From IMG/VR virus record IMGVR_UViG_3300021389_000012, positions 1 to 64,000 of that record: DNA of 64,000 bases. One strand, 5' to 3'. A program made the position numbers and the translations under genes. Origin of the DNA: a virus. How positions within the stretch are numbered: position 1 is the first letter of the stretch; each line of letters begins with the position of its first letter. The notes below the pieces were generated by a model that was given only the letters and a program-made list of their open reading frames with translations, did not search any database and had not been told where the DNA came from. This document shows, one piece after another, positions 1 through 8,366 of this stretch.

Positions 1-1336
1 CGCCGTTTGTATTACCTAACATTGTATTATAATCTTGTGCAGTAATCATTCTGTCTTGGCTAGCATAATTCTTTGGAGCATTTTCTCTTATTTCATCAAT
101 ACTTTCGTTTGAACTTGCATTTGATATTGGTTGTTTCATTTGCAGGCTAAACGCTGCGGTATATGTATTTCCATCAAATCCAGTATAATTTATTTGTACT
201 TTTTTAGTTGATAAGTCGTCTGGTCTTAAAATGTATGTGTTATTCTTACTAGTTCTATACCATACTCTAATAGTATCTTTTGGTAAATTACCAAATGTAC
301 TGTCAGGAAATAAAATAGATATTTGATTATTTTCTCTTGTTTTAACACTGAATATATTTCGCTCACCATTTGATAAGTTATTGTAAATTACATTACTATT
401 AACATCTCTTACTTTTGTCCATTCTTTAGTAATGTTTCCTGTTGCATTAATATTTTGTACCCAACAGTCTGTGTTGTTTACGTTAGTAGCATCAATGTCT
501 AACGACATACTATCAATTGGGTTATCTATGTTAAAGTCTTGATACTGTAATGTTCCTTGTTTAATGCCAAAGAAGAATCCGGCATTGGAACTGTTTATTC
601 CCTTACCATCATCTTTATAATATATTCCAAAGCCTCCGATTGGGTCTGGTGTCTTTTCCATAAACCCTTTTGTATCATTATCATAGTCACTGCTTATAAT
701 GTCAAATGAAGATGCTTTTCCTAATACCGCACCTTGCACATCAAATTTAATTTGATTAGGCGTATTGTTAATATCATAAAATTCTGTTTTTATATTATTA
801 ATTACTACTGATTTTTTTGGACTACCGTAATTATTACTATTTTGTAATACGGAATTTAATACAGTAATAAAATCATCTAAGTTATTAACGTTGTTTGAAA
901 TTTCGTATTTAATTGGCTGACCGCCTAAACTTGTTCCATCACTTCCAATAATATCTTCGTTTGTTTTAACACTTATTACTTTCATCTCACCGTACGCTGG
1001 CACATTGCGTCTTGGTTGATAACCTAAAAATTCTGCTAATTTGTAAACTGATTCTTGTCTTTGTGATGTACTTAAAAAGTTATTCCTTGCATTCATATCT
1101 ACTCGATATGCCAAGTTGTGTCCAAACTGTGCAACTACATCTAGTAGCGATACAAATTCAGCTGATTCAACCCAGTCATTGTAGTTCTCTGGGTAATTGT
1201 TGCGTACATAGTCAACCATTGCAGTTCTAATAGTATCAAAATCAAATGCTTGAAAGTTTGCATTGATATATGATTCATAGATTACTGTAAAGTCCTCTGC
1301 CGCAAAAAGTTTGTTTTGTCGTGATTTCTGTGCCAT
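1..1336 (-). CDS. gp6: Baseplate wedge protein gp6 (C-terminus cut by window edge)
   Basis: The reading frame opens at ATG 1336 and stays open to the left edge, giving at least 445 residues. The N-terminus (MAQKSRQNKLFAAEDF) and the conserved stretch around residues 20-95 (YESYINANFQAFDFDT, then DWVESAEF, then LAYRVDMNARNNFLSTSQR) are typical of T4 gp6, the protein that links baseplate wedges into a ring. It starts 2 nt after the gp25 stop, so the two are almost certainly co-transcribed and translationally coupled. The order gp25-gp6 matches T4-like marine phages. The C-terminal portion lies outside the window. Confidence 0.93.
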   Translation of the reverse strand, partial: MAQKSRQNKLFAAEDFTVIYESYINANFQAFDFDTIRTAMVDYVRNNYPENYNDWVESAEFVSLLDVVAQFGHNLAYRVDMNARNNFLSTSQRQESVYKLAEFLGYQPRRNVPAYGEMKVISVKTNEDIIGSDGTSLGGQPIKYEISNNVNNLDDFITVLNSVLQNSNNYGSPKKSVVINNIKTEFYDINNTPNQIKFDVQGAVLGKASSFDIISSDYDNDTKGFMEKTPDPIGGFGIYYKDDGKGINSSNAGFFFGIKQGTLQYQDFNIDNPIDSMSLDIDATNVNNTDCWVQNINATGNITKEWTKVRDVNSNVIYNNLSNGERNIFSVKTRENNQISILFPDSTFGNLPKDTIRVWYRTSKNNTYILRPDDLSTKKVQINYTGFDGNTYTAAFSLQMKQPISNASSNESIDEIRENAPKNYASQDRMITAQDYNTMLGNTNG

Positions 1337-1338
1337 AA

Positions 1339-1722
1339 TTAAAACTCTGTGTTTTCTGAAAATTCTCTATCGAATTTAACTTGCAACTCTGTTGCAGTTG
1401 TTGTTGGTAAGTAAATTAGTTTTACACTAATTGTTACTGAATGTGCGTCCTGCACAACATTTACATTTGTATCATCAACCTTGAATCTAGGATCATAGTT
1501 TATTACGTTGTATACTTCTTGATTAATGTCGTCTTGTGTTGATTGATCTAGTGGTTCAAAGATGTATAGTTCTAAATCGCAACCAAACGTAGGATCGGAC
1601 CATTTTTCTCCTTTACGGATTTTAAAATGATTTATTAGGTCTTGTTTGGCTAATTCTAAGCCACTCAGACTTTTACTTGTATAAGATTCGTTTATTGTTG
1701 TATATCCAAATATATTGCTCAT
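1339..1722 (-). CDS. gp25: Baseplate wedge subunit gp25 (GPW/gp25 family)
   Basis: This 127-residue protein has the length and pattern of the gp25/GPW lysozyme-fold family. It shows the central LINHFKIRKGEKWSDPTFG segment (about residues 29-47), followed by a conserved acidic region and a final beta-rich part. gp25 sits in the inner baseplate and contacts the first sheath ring. A late-promoter-like CATAAATAG lies only 5 nt upstream of the ATG, so a transcript made there would have almost no leader and no Shine-Dalgarno sequence. It could also be read from further upstream in the operon. Confidence 0.92.
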   Translation of the reverse strand: MSNIFGYTTINESYTSKSLSGLELAKQDLINHFKIRKGEKWSDPTFGCDLELYIFEPLDQSTQDDINQEVYNVINYDPRFKVDDTNVNVVQDAHSVTISVKLIYLPTTTATELQVKFDREFSENTEF

Positions 1723-1726
1723 ACAA

Positions 1727-1735
1727 CTATTTATG
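1727..1735 (-). promoter_or_regulatory. T4-type late promoter (CATAAATAG) at gp25
   Basis: Read on the minus strand, the element CATAAATAG ends 4 nt before the gp25 ATG. T4-type late promoters use an ATAAATA -10 box with the transcription start about 6-7 nt downstream, which would place the start at or inside the first codons. It is either a leaderless promoter or a chance match. Confidence 0.4.
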
Positions 1736-1746
1736 CAAAAGATTAA

Positions 1747-2301
1747 CTACGTAGATAAAGATTCAATAATTAGTTTATCTTCTTGCCAATGTATGTACTT
1801 TTGCCAGGCTGCATCTGGTATTGTAAGTGTGTGATGCTGATAAGCATAGTTTATTTGGTACCACGAAGGGTGTGTTGGTCGTTGCATAGGTAAAGGATAT
1901 AAGCTATCACCTTTCTTTACATTGCATGGACCACAAGCAGTAACACTGTTTTCCCATGTTAGTCTTCCGCCTTTTGATTTTGGAATAACATGATCAATTG
2001 TCAAGTCAGCATAAGCAAACCTATCGCCACAGTATTGGCAACAGTATTTGTCTCTGACATATAAATTTCTACGAGTGAATTTTGCTTTGGAGGGTTGTTT
2101 GTGATAAGTGTTAAGCATAATAATGCTTGGGTATGGAATAGTTACTGTGGGTGACCGGAGAAACTCATTATCGTAATTTTTAATCACGTGTACTCGCTGA
2201 CTCCACATGGCCTTGATTGCATTCTGCCAACTCACTGTACTAAGTGGCATTTGTGATAATGGTTGCCCATCAGCATTAAGTAATAAAACGCTTTTATTCA
2301 A
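1747..2301 (-). CDS. HNH endonuclease
   Basis: This 184-residue protein carries a complete HNH nuclease core. A CxxC pair lies at residues 88-91, the catalytic DH at 103-104 within DHVIPKSKGG, then the conserved N and a second CxxC at 123-126 (CGPC). The N-terminal VLLLNADGQPLS...WQNAIKAMW pattern is common in stand-alone HNH proteins of cyanobacteria and their phages. It sits inside the baseplate operon between structural genes, as free-standing homing-type endonucleases often do. Target DNA is unknown. Zinc binding by the two CxxC pairs is inferred from the family. Confidence 0.9.
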   Translation of the reverse strand: MNKSVLLLNADGQPLSQMPLSTVSWQNAIKAMWSQRVHVIKNYDNEFLRSPTVTIPYPSIIMLNTYHKQPSKAKFTRRNLYVRDKYCCQYCGDRFAYADLTIDHVIPKSKGGRLTWENSVTACGPCNVKKGDSLYPLPMQRPTHPSWYQINYAYQHHTLTIPDAAWQKYIHWQEDKLIIESLST

Positions 2302-2348
2302 GATAAATTCCTTGTATTATAATAGTATTTAAATAGTTTTGAGGTGAG

Positions 2349-3056
2349 TTAACTGAGTTGTTTTGCTAAAAGTCTTTTTCTACTTTCAATCATATTTGGA
2401 AGAAATCGTTTTGTTTCTGCATAGTAAATATATTCTGCTTGTTTCTTTTGTTCGTCATTTAATTGATTAGTGGTATAGTCTTTTACAAGTGTTTGTATTC
2501 CTTCTTCTTTAATGTAACTTCTGTTTTTATATGTTCCATAATCAGCAAGTACTAATACCTTTGCCTCAGATTGTCTTGTAAGTCTGTTAGCACCACTAAG
2601 CGTTAATGCAGTAGCTACATAATTCCATTTTCTATCTAAAATAAAATCAAATATTTCAAATTGCCTAGTTGTATTACCTACACGTGAAAATGTACCAGTA
2701 TCTGCGTACAGGCTTAATAATGCGTCATACTGTGTTTGGGATAATGTAGTTAGTGGGAATTGTTTTTTAAAGGCTCTTTCTTTGTCTTTGAATTCTTCTA
2801 TCCATATTGTGTATGCTTCAGCTTCAGTTAGTCCGTCACTGGTTAATCCTACAGTTCCTTTGTATCCAATGACTGAGTTTTTTGAATAACCTAACCATTT
2901 AGCAGTTCTAATTTTAAGATTAATTAATTTATCACTTGCTTCTAGTTCTGATAAATTTATCATTGTACTTGTGGCAGTACTATCAATTACAGTAAAAAAA
3001 CCGTAATCTATAAGATTTTTGCTATCAATTATTGATTGTAAATTAAAACTTGGCAT
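2349..3056 (-). CDS. Lysozyme-like (GH24-fold) baseplate-associated protein, probably inactive
   Basis: This 235-residue protein overlaps the gp5 start/stop by 1 nt, so it is coupled to the hub gene. Its middle (about residues 65-175) follows the GH24/T4-lysozyme pattern: GTVGLTSDGLTEAEAY, then LSQTQYDALLSLYADTG, then RKWNYVATAL...NRLTRQSEAK. The N-terminal catalytic glutamate motif (DEG/EG..) is not visible. T4 gp5 carries its lysozyme domain internally. Here gp5 lacks it and this neighbour has the fold, which suggests a detached or decayed lysozyme module. Assignment is by pattern only. Confidence 0.6.
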   Translation of the reverse strand: MPSFNLQSIIDSKNLIDYGFFTVIDSTATSTMINLSELEASDKLINLKIRTAKWLGYSKNSVIGYKGTVGLTSDGLTEAEAYTIWIEEFKDKERAFKKQFPLTTLSQTQYDALLSLYADTGTFSRVGNTTRQFEIFDFILDRKWNYVATALTLSGANRLTRQSEAKVLVLADYGTYKNRSYIKEEGIQTLVKDYTTNQLNDEQKKQAEYIYYAETKRFLPNMIESRKRLLAKQLS

Positions 3057-4264
3057 TATATAATATTTCCTTTACCTGTAGTAAATGTTTCTTCTACACC
3101 ACTAACTCCTTGCCATGGATGTTTTTCTGGTACTCTACTTGCTACACTAGTTTTTACATTAGTATTTGCTACTTGATTTTGTACTGCAATCTTTTGTGCT
3201 TGGGTATTAACCGGTGGTCCATTCATATCTATTCTAGAACCTACAGAAATTATGTTTCCAGTAACGTTTAAATTATAGTCTGTGTCTGCATGTGAGTTTA
3301 TATCTAATGCACTATAAATATCAATAGTACCTACTGTTGTTTCTAGTTTTATTCCATCACCACCAGAACTTTTTATATTAACTCCAATTTCAGCTTGCAT
3401 ATTAATACTGCCTTTAGCATGTACATTGTAATCACCTTCAGTATGCATACTGATACCTGCTTTACTGTAAACATCTATGTGTCCAGCTAAATCCATTTCA
3501 ATCCACGCATCGCCTGATTGATTTGTAATGAAAACAAAACCATTACTATCGTCCATTAAAATTTGTGCGCCGCTTTTAGTTCTTAATCTAATATTGTTAC
3601 TAGCGCCACTATTATCACCATCGTCCATCGACAGTACATGTCCTTGACGTGTTGTAATACCAAATACTTTACTTGGCGATTCTCTTCTAGCACTACTTTG
3701 ACTGTGTCCTCTAACATAGTCTAAACTTAAACCTTGCTGATTTAACACTGATTGAAAATACTCATCAAGTGGTTTAGTGTCTGCATCATTTGTATCTTTG
3801 GGATTTTTTTCTACTGCTGGTCCGCAAGAAGTGCCGTCATCTGTATATACTTGTCCACTTGCTCTGCCGCCCATCATTGCATTTCTGTCTTTAGCAATTA
3901 ATGATCCCATTACAATACCTTGTTCAATACTACCAGTGTATGCTACTACAACATTTGTTCCTACCTCTGGCGGTTGTGGCCACAATCCATAACTTGCTGG
4001 TGCTTGTGCTTCTTTTTTCTCATCATTACCACTATCTTGAATTTTACTATGTCCACCATAAGGTGTAGCGAGTAAGCAAATTCTGTCTGATGTCTTAGCA
4101 CCAAATTCAGATATGCGTACAGATATTCTACCTGTATATAAACTATCAGCGTTATCAATAACTTCTCCAACATATATTCCACTTAGGTTATTAATACCTG
4201 CTTCGTTGCTTTGTTTGGCTATACCTGATACTTTAACGCCTGTATGTTTTATTAAGCCTGCCAT
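3056..4264 (-). CDS. gp5: Baseplate hub / tail spike protein gp5, without lysozyme domain
   Basis: This 402-residue protein has an N-terminal OB-fold of the gp5/VgrG type (about residues 28-130: GEVIDNADSLYTGRISVRI, then YGLWPQPPEVGTNVVVAYT, then GIVMGSL). A triple-stranded beta-helix needle follows from about residue 205 (HVLSMDDGD, IRLRTKSGAQILMDD, and repeated short strands such as GDYNVHAKGSINMQAEIGVNI). T4 gp5 is 575 residues because a lysozyme domain separates these two parts; that domain is absent here. It would form the membrane-piercing spike at the tail tip. Confidence 0.88.
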   Translation of the reverse strand: MAGLIKHTGVKVSGIAKQSNEAGINNLSGIYVGEVIDNADSLYTGRISVRISEFGAKTSDRICLLATPYGGHSKIQDSGNDEKKEAQAPASYGLWPQPPEVGTNVVVAYTGSIEQGIVMGSLIAKDRNAMMGGRASGQVYTDDGTSCGPAVEKNPKDTNDADTKPLDEYFQSVLNQQGLSLDYVRGHSQSSARRESPSKVFGITTRQGHVLSMDDGDNSGASNNIRLRTKSGAQILMDDSNGFVFITNQSGDAWIEMDLAGHIDVYSKAGISMHTEGDYNVHAKGSINMQAEIGVNIKSSGGDGIKLETTVGTIDIYSALDINSHADTDYNLNVTGNIISVGSRIDMNGPPVNTQAQKIAVQNQVANTNVKTSVASRVPEKHPWQGVSGVEETFTTGKGNII

Positions 4265-4265
4265 A

Positions 4266-6689
4266 TTATACTCCTGATAGTTCTATTATTTTTGGTAACA
4301 ACAAAGCTGTGTTTGAATTAACATCTTTGTATCCGTTTAATGTTTGGGTGAATCTTCCACCTTGAAATCTACTTTCTATTGTAACTAATTTATATAATCC
4401 TGAACTGATTGGATCAATTTCACCTTTGATTTGTTCTTCTAATAACCTATCAGGGTTTGGATTAAATTGTAAAAAACTTATAAATGCATCTTGTTTAGCA
4501 TAATCTTTTGTCTCAAGTTTTCCTTGTACTACAGCTTGCATGTTACCTAGCCAATGCGGATCACCTTTAATTTCCATAGTAAATTGATATGCATCACGTT
4601 CACGCTTAGCCATATCTTGTACCCTACGTGCAAGAGCAGATTGTGTTTCGTCTAAGTACTCAGTTACTTGTGCTTTTTCTCCAGAGTCTGCTTTTGCTAC
4701 GCCTCCAACTACTGGATTAAAATAAGATGAATCCACTGATGCTTGTTTTAAATCTGATATGTATATAGATTCTGGTATTTCTGCAGGAGAAAATTGTGCT
4801 TGTCCATCAGCAGTTCTTCCTGCTAAGAATGTAGCAGAACCTGGTTGATCAAGTACAAAGAATAAGTTTTGTATATCTATTTCGTAATTTATTACTTCTG
4901 TGTTTAGTCCACTATACATATATGTGTAGCTCTTTTCAATAGGCAATGACGCAAATCTGTCTGCTTGGTGTTGAGAATCATTTAAATTTTTATTACCTTT
5001 TTCTATACTAGGAGGATACGTAGTATTATTATATGCAATCTTAATTGTATATGTAACCAATATAGGTTCTACGTTTCCGTAGTTTTCTTTCTTTTGCTGT
5101 TTTTTTATTCTAGGAGAATATTTTGTACGTGATTCGACAACTATATGTGGAGTTAATCCATACTCGTTTGCTTCAAGGACCCACTGTGTCCAGGCAGGAC
5201 AGTTATTTCTTATTGTCTTCTCAAGCCACATTGATATATTAGTTTCTCGTTCTGCAGTAATTGTATTTGTATCTGGATTGTCTACTGTCTGACCAGATCT
5301 ATTACTAGACGCTGTATCTGTTGTACCAGCATAAGGCTTTGATTCTAAATTAAAATATTTAAGTGCTCTGCCGTTGACTTTTATATTAGCAGATGGTCTT
5401 TGATCTGCTGAAGGATCAAATACTATTTTAATTTGTTTAGGGGCTTCTCTTCCTTGCTGTTTTGCAAATGGTCCCATTGCATCAAACTGTCCTTTGTTAA
5501 ATTCTTCTTCAAAGTTGTTAACAAAGTCTCCTATAGTTCTAACATTTTTAACAGTAATATCAGAATCCAATACAGTTTCTGTTTGAGCATGTTTAATGGC
5601 AGACCAGGCAATAATATTATATCTTGTTCCTTCTGGTCCTGTAGTACTTCTTATTTGATTAAACTTAATAGGGTATAAGAATACGCCATCGAATGGAACA
5701 CTTGCGGCAGTGACTGGGTCTCTGCCTAAGAATTCTAATTTTAGTATAAAGTTTTGTGAATATAAGTTAGCTGGCTTGCCAAGATTCTTGGCGGCTAATA
5801 ATACTTTATCCAACAACCTAAAGCCTAGGTTTTCAAATAAATCAAATTGAATTATGCCTGGTGTAACATTACCATGCCGTTGTCCTGGTGTTACTGTTGC
5901 AAGTGACAAAAAGTTATCTAAACTAAATTCAGTTGTTACGCCTTGTTTAGCAATAACAAATGCCTGTTTATTATTCAATACGCTATCGTCGTTTCCTATT
6001 AAATTAGGATTGTTCCAAAGTTCATTGTTCACAATATACAATGACCAACGATATGTTGGACTATCAACTGTACTCATCCAATTTGGTGTAACACTATCTG
6101 TTAATTTTGTTTGTTTACCTAATTTTTTAATTTGTGCGATATCCCACATAGTATTTTCATCATCAGTAAATCCTTGTTCTACATCTACTTGCTCTCCAAA
6201 CGGTTCGTCATTAAAATCTTTATCTTGGTCTGCAAATGTAACCTCTGATGCAGGTTTACCATTTGCCATAGCTACACCATTTGTAAGTACGCCATCTGTG
6301 TATTTTCCATCATTACCTACACTAGCGCCTTCCATTTCTGCTATTGATTTTATTAAGTCTCTAGTTAGTTGTGGATTATCTCGTAAACTGCCTAAGTCAT
6401 CATATGGACTGACACCCAAATCATTTGCTACTTTGCTTATGTATGCATCTGTGGGATTTTCACCAGGTGGTGCCCAACGACTAATAATGGCTGCTACTGA
6501 ATTATTTCCATGTTTTTCTTGACTTGTGTATAAATTCTTTGCAACTGCTCGTACACCATACTCAGGATTATCAAACTTAACAAAGCCAGCATTACTGCCA
6601 TTAGCGCCTTGCCAAGCATCGCTGCTTGTTCTAATGTTTCCTGGATTGTTGTTTCTATCCGCTAGTGTCGTGTCTGTTGCATTTGCCAT
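4266..6689 (-). CDS. Large baseplate hub-associated structural protein with N-terminal peptidoglycan-hydrolase-like domain
   Basis: This 807-residue protein begins with a lysozyme/transglycosylase-like domain (about residues 10-110) containing NNNPGNIRTSSDAW, GFVKFDNPEYGVRA and ISRWAPPGENPTDAYI. This domain is known from several virion-associated muralytic proteins. The remaining ~690 residues are beta-rich with no repeats and end in a region (about 740-800: GLYKLVTIESRFQGGRFTQTLNGYKD) that resembles baseplate hub or LysM-adjacent tail proteins. It lies between gp53 and gp5, where cyanophage genomes carry a large structural ORF of unassigned role. It probably replaces the missing gp5 lysozyme activity. 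Whether the rest corresponds to T4 gp27 is undecided. Confidence 0.7.
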   Translation of the reverse strand: MANATDTTLADRNNNPGNIRTSSDAWQGANGSNAGFVKFDNPEYGVRAVAKNLYTSQEKHGNNSVAAIISRWAPPGENPTDAYISKVANDLGVSPYDDLGSLRDNPQLTRDLIKSIAEMEGASVGNDGKYTDGVLTNGVAMANGKPASEVTFADQDKDFNDEPFGEQVDVEQGFTDDENTMWDIAQIKKLGKQTKLTDSVTPNWMSTVDSPTYRWSLYIVNNELWNNPNLIGNDDSVLNNKQAFVIAKQGVTTEFSLDNFLSLATVTPGQRHGNVTPGIIQFDLFENLGFRLLDKVLLAAKNLGKPANLYSQNFILKLEFLGRDPVTAASVPFDGVFLYPIKFNQIRSTTGPEGTRYNIIAWSAIKHAQTETVLDSDITVKNVRTIGDFVNNFEEEFNKGQFDAMGPFAKQQGREAPKQIKIVFDPSADQRPSANIKVNGRALKYFNLESKPYAGTTDTASSNRSGQTVDNPDTNTITAERETNISMWLEKTIRNNCPAWTQWVLEANEYGLTPHIVVESRTKYSPRIKKQQKKENYGNVEPILVTYTIKIAYNNTTYPPSIEKGNKNLNDSQHQADRFASLPIEKSYTYMYSGLNTEVINYEIDIQNLFFVLDQPGSATFLAGRTADGQAQFSPAEIPESIYISDLKQASVDSSYFNPVVGGVAKADSGEKAQVTEYLDETQSALARRVQDMAKRERDAYQFTMEIKGDPHWLGNMQAVVQGKLETKDYAKQDAFISFLQFNPNPDRLLEEQIKGEIDPISSGLYKLVTIESRFQGGRFTQTLNGYKDVNSNTALLLPKIIELSGV

Positions 6690-6690
6690 G

Positions 6691-6972
6691 TTATGAGAAC
6701 CTTGTAGGAACTTTAATTTTTAAACCTGCTTTAAAATCTAAAATAGGATCTACTAATTCATCTTGATTAAATAAACCAAACACCCACCATAGTTTTGCGT
6801 TACCATATAAGTCATACGCTAATAAATCTGGTTTCTCATTATATTTTTCTTCTAACGTAATATTTGTAGTTGTTGTATTGTCTACGTCAATGCTATTAAC
6901 ATCTAATATATCTAAATATTGGCCATTAATTTCTGTATCTCTATATAAACTATCTTTTCTATAAGTTGTCAT
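6691..6972 (-). CDS. gp53: Baseplate wedge subunit gp53
   Basis: This short 93-residue protein matches the conserved part of T4 gp53, the LysM-like wedge protein. The segment EKYNEKPDLLAYDLYGNAKLWW...FGLFNQDELVDPI ends in a lysine-rich FKAGLKIKVPTRF, the usual final strand. T4 gp53 is longer (196 residues), but marine T4-like phages have compact versions. It sits 1 nt from its upstream neighbour and 1 nt before the 807-aa gene, inside the baseplate operon. Confidence 0.82.
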   Translation of the reverse strand: MTTYRKDSLYRDTEINGQYLDILDVNSIDVDNTTTTNITLEEKYNEKPDLLAYDLYGNAKLWWVFGLFNQDELVDPILDFKAGLKIKVPTRFS

Positions 6973-7619
6973 TAAATAAATCCTCCCGAATTTCCACCTC
7001 TCATTAAATTACCACTTGCAAATTTTCTAATATCAAATTGATCTTTAACTGCCTTAGGTGGTAGTTGTGGAACTAATTCAAGTGATAGTAACGATAATGT
7101 TGGCACTGCATGCTTATCGCCAGCAATATCAATTTCTACGTAATCTGTGTCTTCAGGTAATGTATATGTAAAGTTTCTAATAACACATGGAACATTTTGT
7201 GCATGTATAGAACCATAAGCTGTAAACTTTAAAATAGGAGGAGGTGTACCTGCAGTTATGCCTGCACTTGCTCCGAAGTCTGATTTTGTACAAGTTTTAA
7301 AAAAATGTAAAGCAGCAGCACTGTAACGTGCTTCTTCTTCTGTGTTAGCAGGAAATAATGCTGTAATCGACATTGGTGGATTTGGAGTATTAATATAATA
7401 ATTCTGTTGATAAATTGAGCCTGTTACATCATATGTTCCGTAGTTTGCACTGTGTGACATCTGAATAGTTGGAGTAAGTGGAAATACTACACCCAACTTG
7501 TCTCCGCCATTATATACAAGTGGACTTAATATATGACTTGTAAGTCCGCCAGTACCAGCATCAAACGGTTTACCTTTTTGTTTCATTATTAAACTTGCTT
7601 TGTTTGTTACGCCTGCCAT
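6972..7619 (-). CDS. Tail-tube/baseplate junction protein, gp48-like
   Basis: This 215-residue protein looks like a tail-tube family member. The middle has a beta-sandwich pattern with YYINTPNPPMSITALFPANT followed by a helix (EEEARYSAAALHFFKTCTKS), then PPILKFTAYGSIHAQNVPCVIRNFTYTLPEDTDYVEI. Similar proteins next to gp53 in marine T4-like phages are annotated as gp48 or simply as virion structural proteins. The C-terminal tail is glycine- and asparagine-rich. It overlaps its neighbours by single nucleotides. gp48 versus gp54 identity cannot be settled by eye. Confidence 0.55.
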   Translation of the reverse strand: MAGVTNKASLIMKQKGKPFDAGTGGLTSHILSPLVYNGGDKLGVVFPLTPTIQMSHSANYGTYDVTGSIYQQNYYINTPNPPMSITALFPANTEEEARYSAAALHFFKTCTKSDFGASAGITAGTPPPILKFTAYGSIHAQNVPCVIRNFTYTLPEDTDYVEIDIAGDKHAVPTLSLLSLELVPQLPPKAVKDQFDIRKFASGNLMRGGNSGGFI

Positions 7620-8266
7620 TATGTTAACCTCTCTTCTATAAATTTAAAAATCTGTTCGTTGTACTTGCCAAAGAACTTAGTAAATGCTTGCTTTTTAGCT
7701 TCTTCATCACCTTCGCTTGCCATGTCAACACGGAAATCGCTTGCACTCATTCCACCTTGCATAAGAGGTGCTACATATACATAGCCTCTTTCTTGTGCAG
7801 TTGGAATCAATTCATTCATATCTTTTGGTAATTCATGTAAGAACCCTTCACCACCTGTTGCAAGTCTACTTGCATCCTTTTCACCATATACAAGTATCTG
7901 TGCAGTAGTATTTTCATCTCTACCAGCAGCAGCCATGTCTGGTCTGTATGGATTTGTGTTGATAATTTTATCTCCAGGTATATTAAACATCTTATTCATA
8001 ATGCTTGCTTTTTCATCAAATGTAAATGGATTCTTACTTAATTCGCCTCGTTGAATATCAGTAAGTTTTCCACCTGCATTAGTTTTTGTGATAAGTCCTT
8101 GCACTTTTGCAGACACCATTGTGGCGATAAATACATTATCCGCACCAAACTTTTGAACCAGATGTTTATAAACATCGTGATGTCCTTGGTGCATAGGTTG
8201 GAAACGACCGCCATAAAATACAGCTATGTTCTCAACTCCCTCTTTTAAAACATGTTCAATTAACAT
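7619..8266 (-). CDS. Nucleotidyltransferase of the NMNAT/cytidylyltransferase superfamily
   Basis: This 215-residue protein has the HxGH signature early (residues 19-30, GGRFQPMHQGHH) and an (I/M)SxSxxR-like motif near the C-terminus (GGMSASDFR). Both bind the nucleotide triphosphate in this superfamily. Marine T4-like phages commonly carry such a gene, labelled cytidylyltransferase or nicotinamide-nucleotide adenylyltransferase; the true substrate is unknown. It is the first gene of the minus-strand baseplate operon, directly behind a GATAAATAC late promoter. The first ten residues (MLIEHVLKEG) fit a gp21 protease site (L-K-E/G), so packaging into the head is conceivable but unproven. Confidence 0.8.
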   Translation of the reverse strand: MLIEHVLKEGVENIAVFYGGRFQPMHQGHHDVYKHLVQKFGADNVFIATMVSAKVQGLITKTNAGGKLTDIQRGELSKNPFTFDEKASIMNKMFNIPGDKIINTNPYRPDMAAAGRDENTTAQILVYGEKDASRLATGGEGFLHELPKDMNELIPTAQERGYVYVAPLMQGGMSASDFRVDMASEGDEEAKKQAFTKFFGKYNEQIFKFIEERLT

Positions 8267-8285
8267 AATTACTTCTCCGTTCGTA

Positions 8286-8294
8286 GTATTTATC
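8286..8294 (-). promoter_or_regulatory. T4-type late promoter (GATAAATAC) for the baseplate operon
   Basis: The minus-strand sequence GATAAATAC lies 19 nt upstream of the nucleotidyltransferase ATG at 8266. It is back to back with the sigma70 promoter for gp55 (8311-8340), so this 100-bp gap divides late leftward from early/middle rightward transcription. Confidence 0.75.
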
Positions 8295-8310
8295 TAATTG
8301 AAAAAACCGG

Positions 8311-8340
8311 TTGACACTTAGGCCATATATGCTGTATAAT
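8311..8340 (+). promoter_or_regulatory. Consensus sigma70 promoter for gp55-gp47-gp46
   Basis: A perfect -35 TTGACA (8311-8316) and a perfect -10 TATAAT (8335-8340) are separated by 18 nt. The predicted start is near 8347, giving a 20-nt leader that contains AAGGAAAT before the gp55 ATG at 8367. Host RNA polymerase should read it without phage factors. Confidence 0.9.
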
Positions 8341-8366
8341 ACTAACTATATAAAGGAAATCTCAAT

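Noticed and set aside
1012-1230. 72-residue plus-strand ORF near the left edge
   Set aside because: It lies opposite gp6, whose minus-strand frame is continuous from ATG 1336 to the window edge.
5854-6522. 222-residue plus-strand ORF opposite the 807-aa baseplate gene
   Set aside because: The minus-strand gene has domain matches and operon context; the plus-strand frame shows no recognisable pattern.
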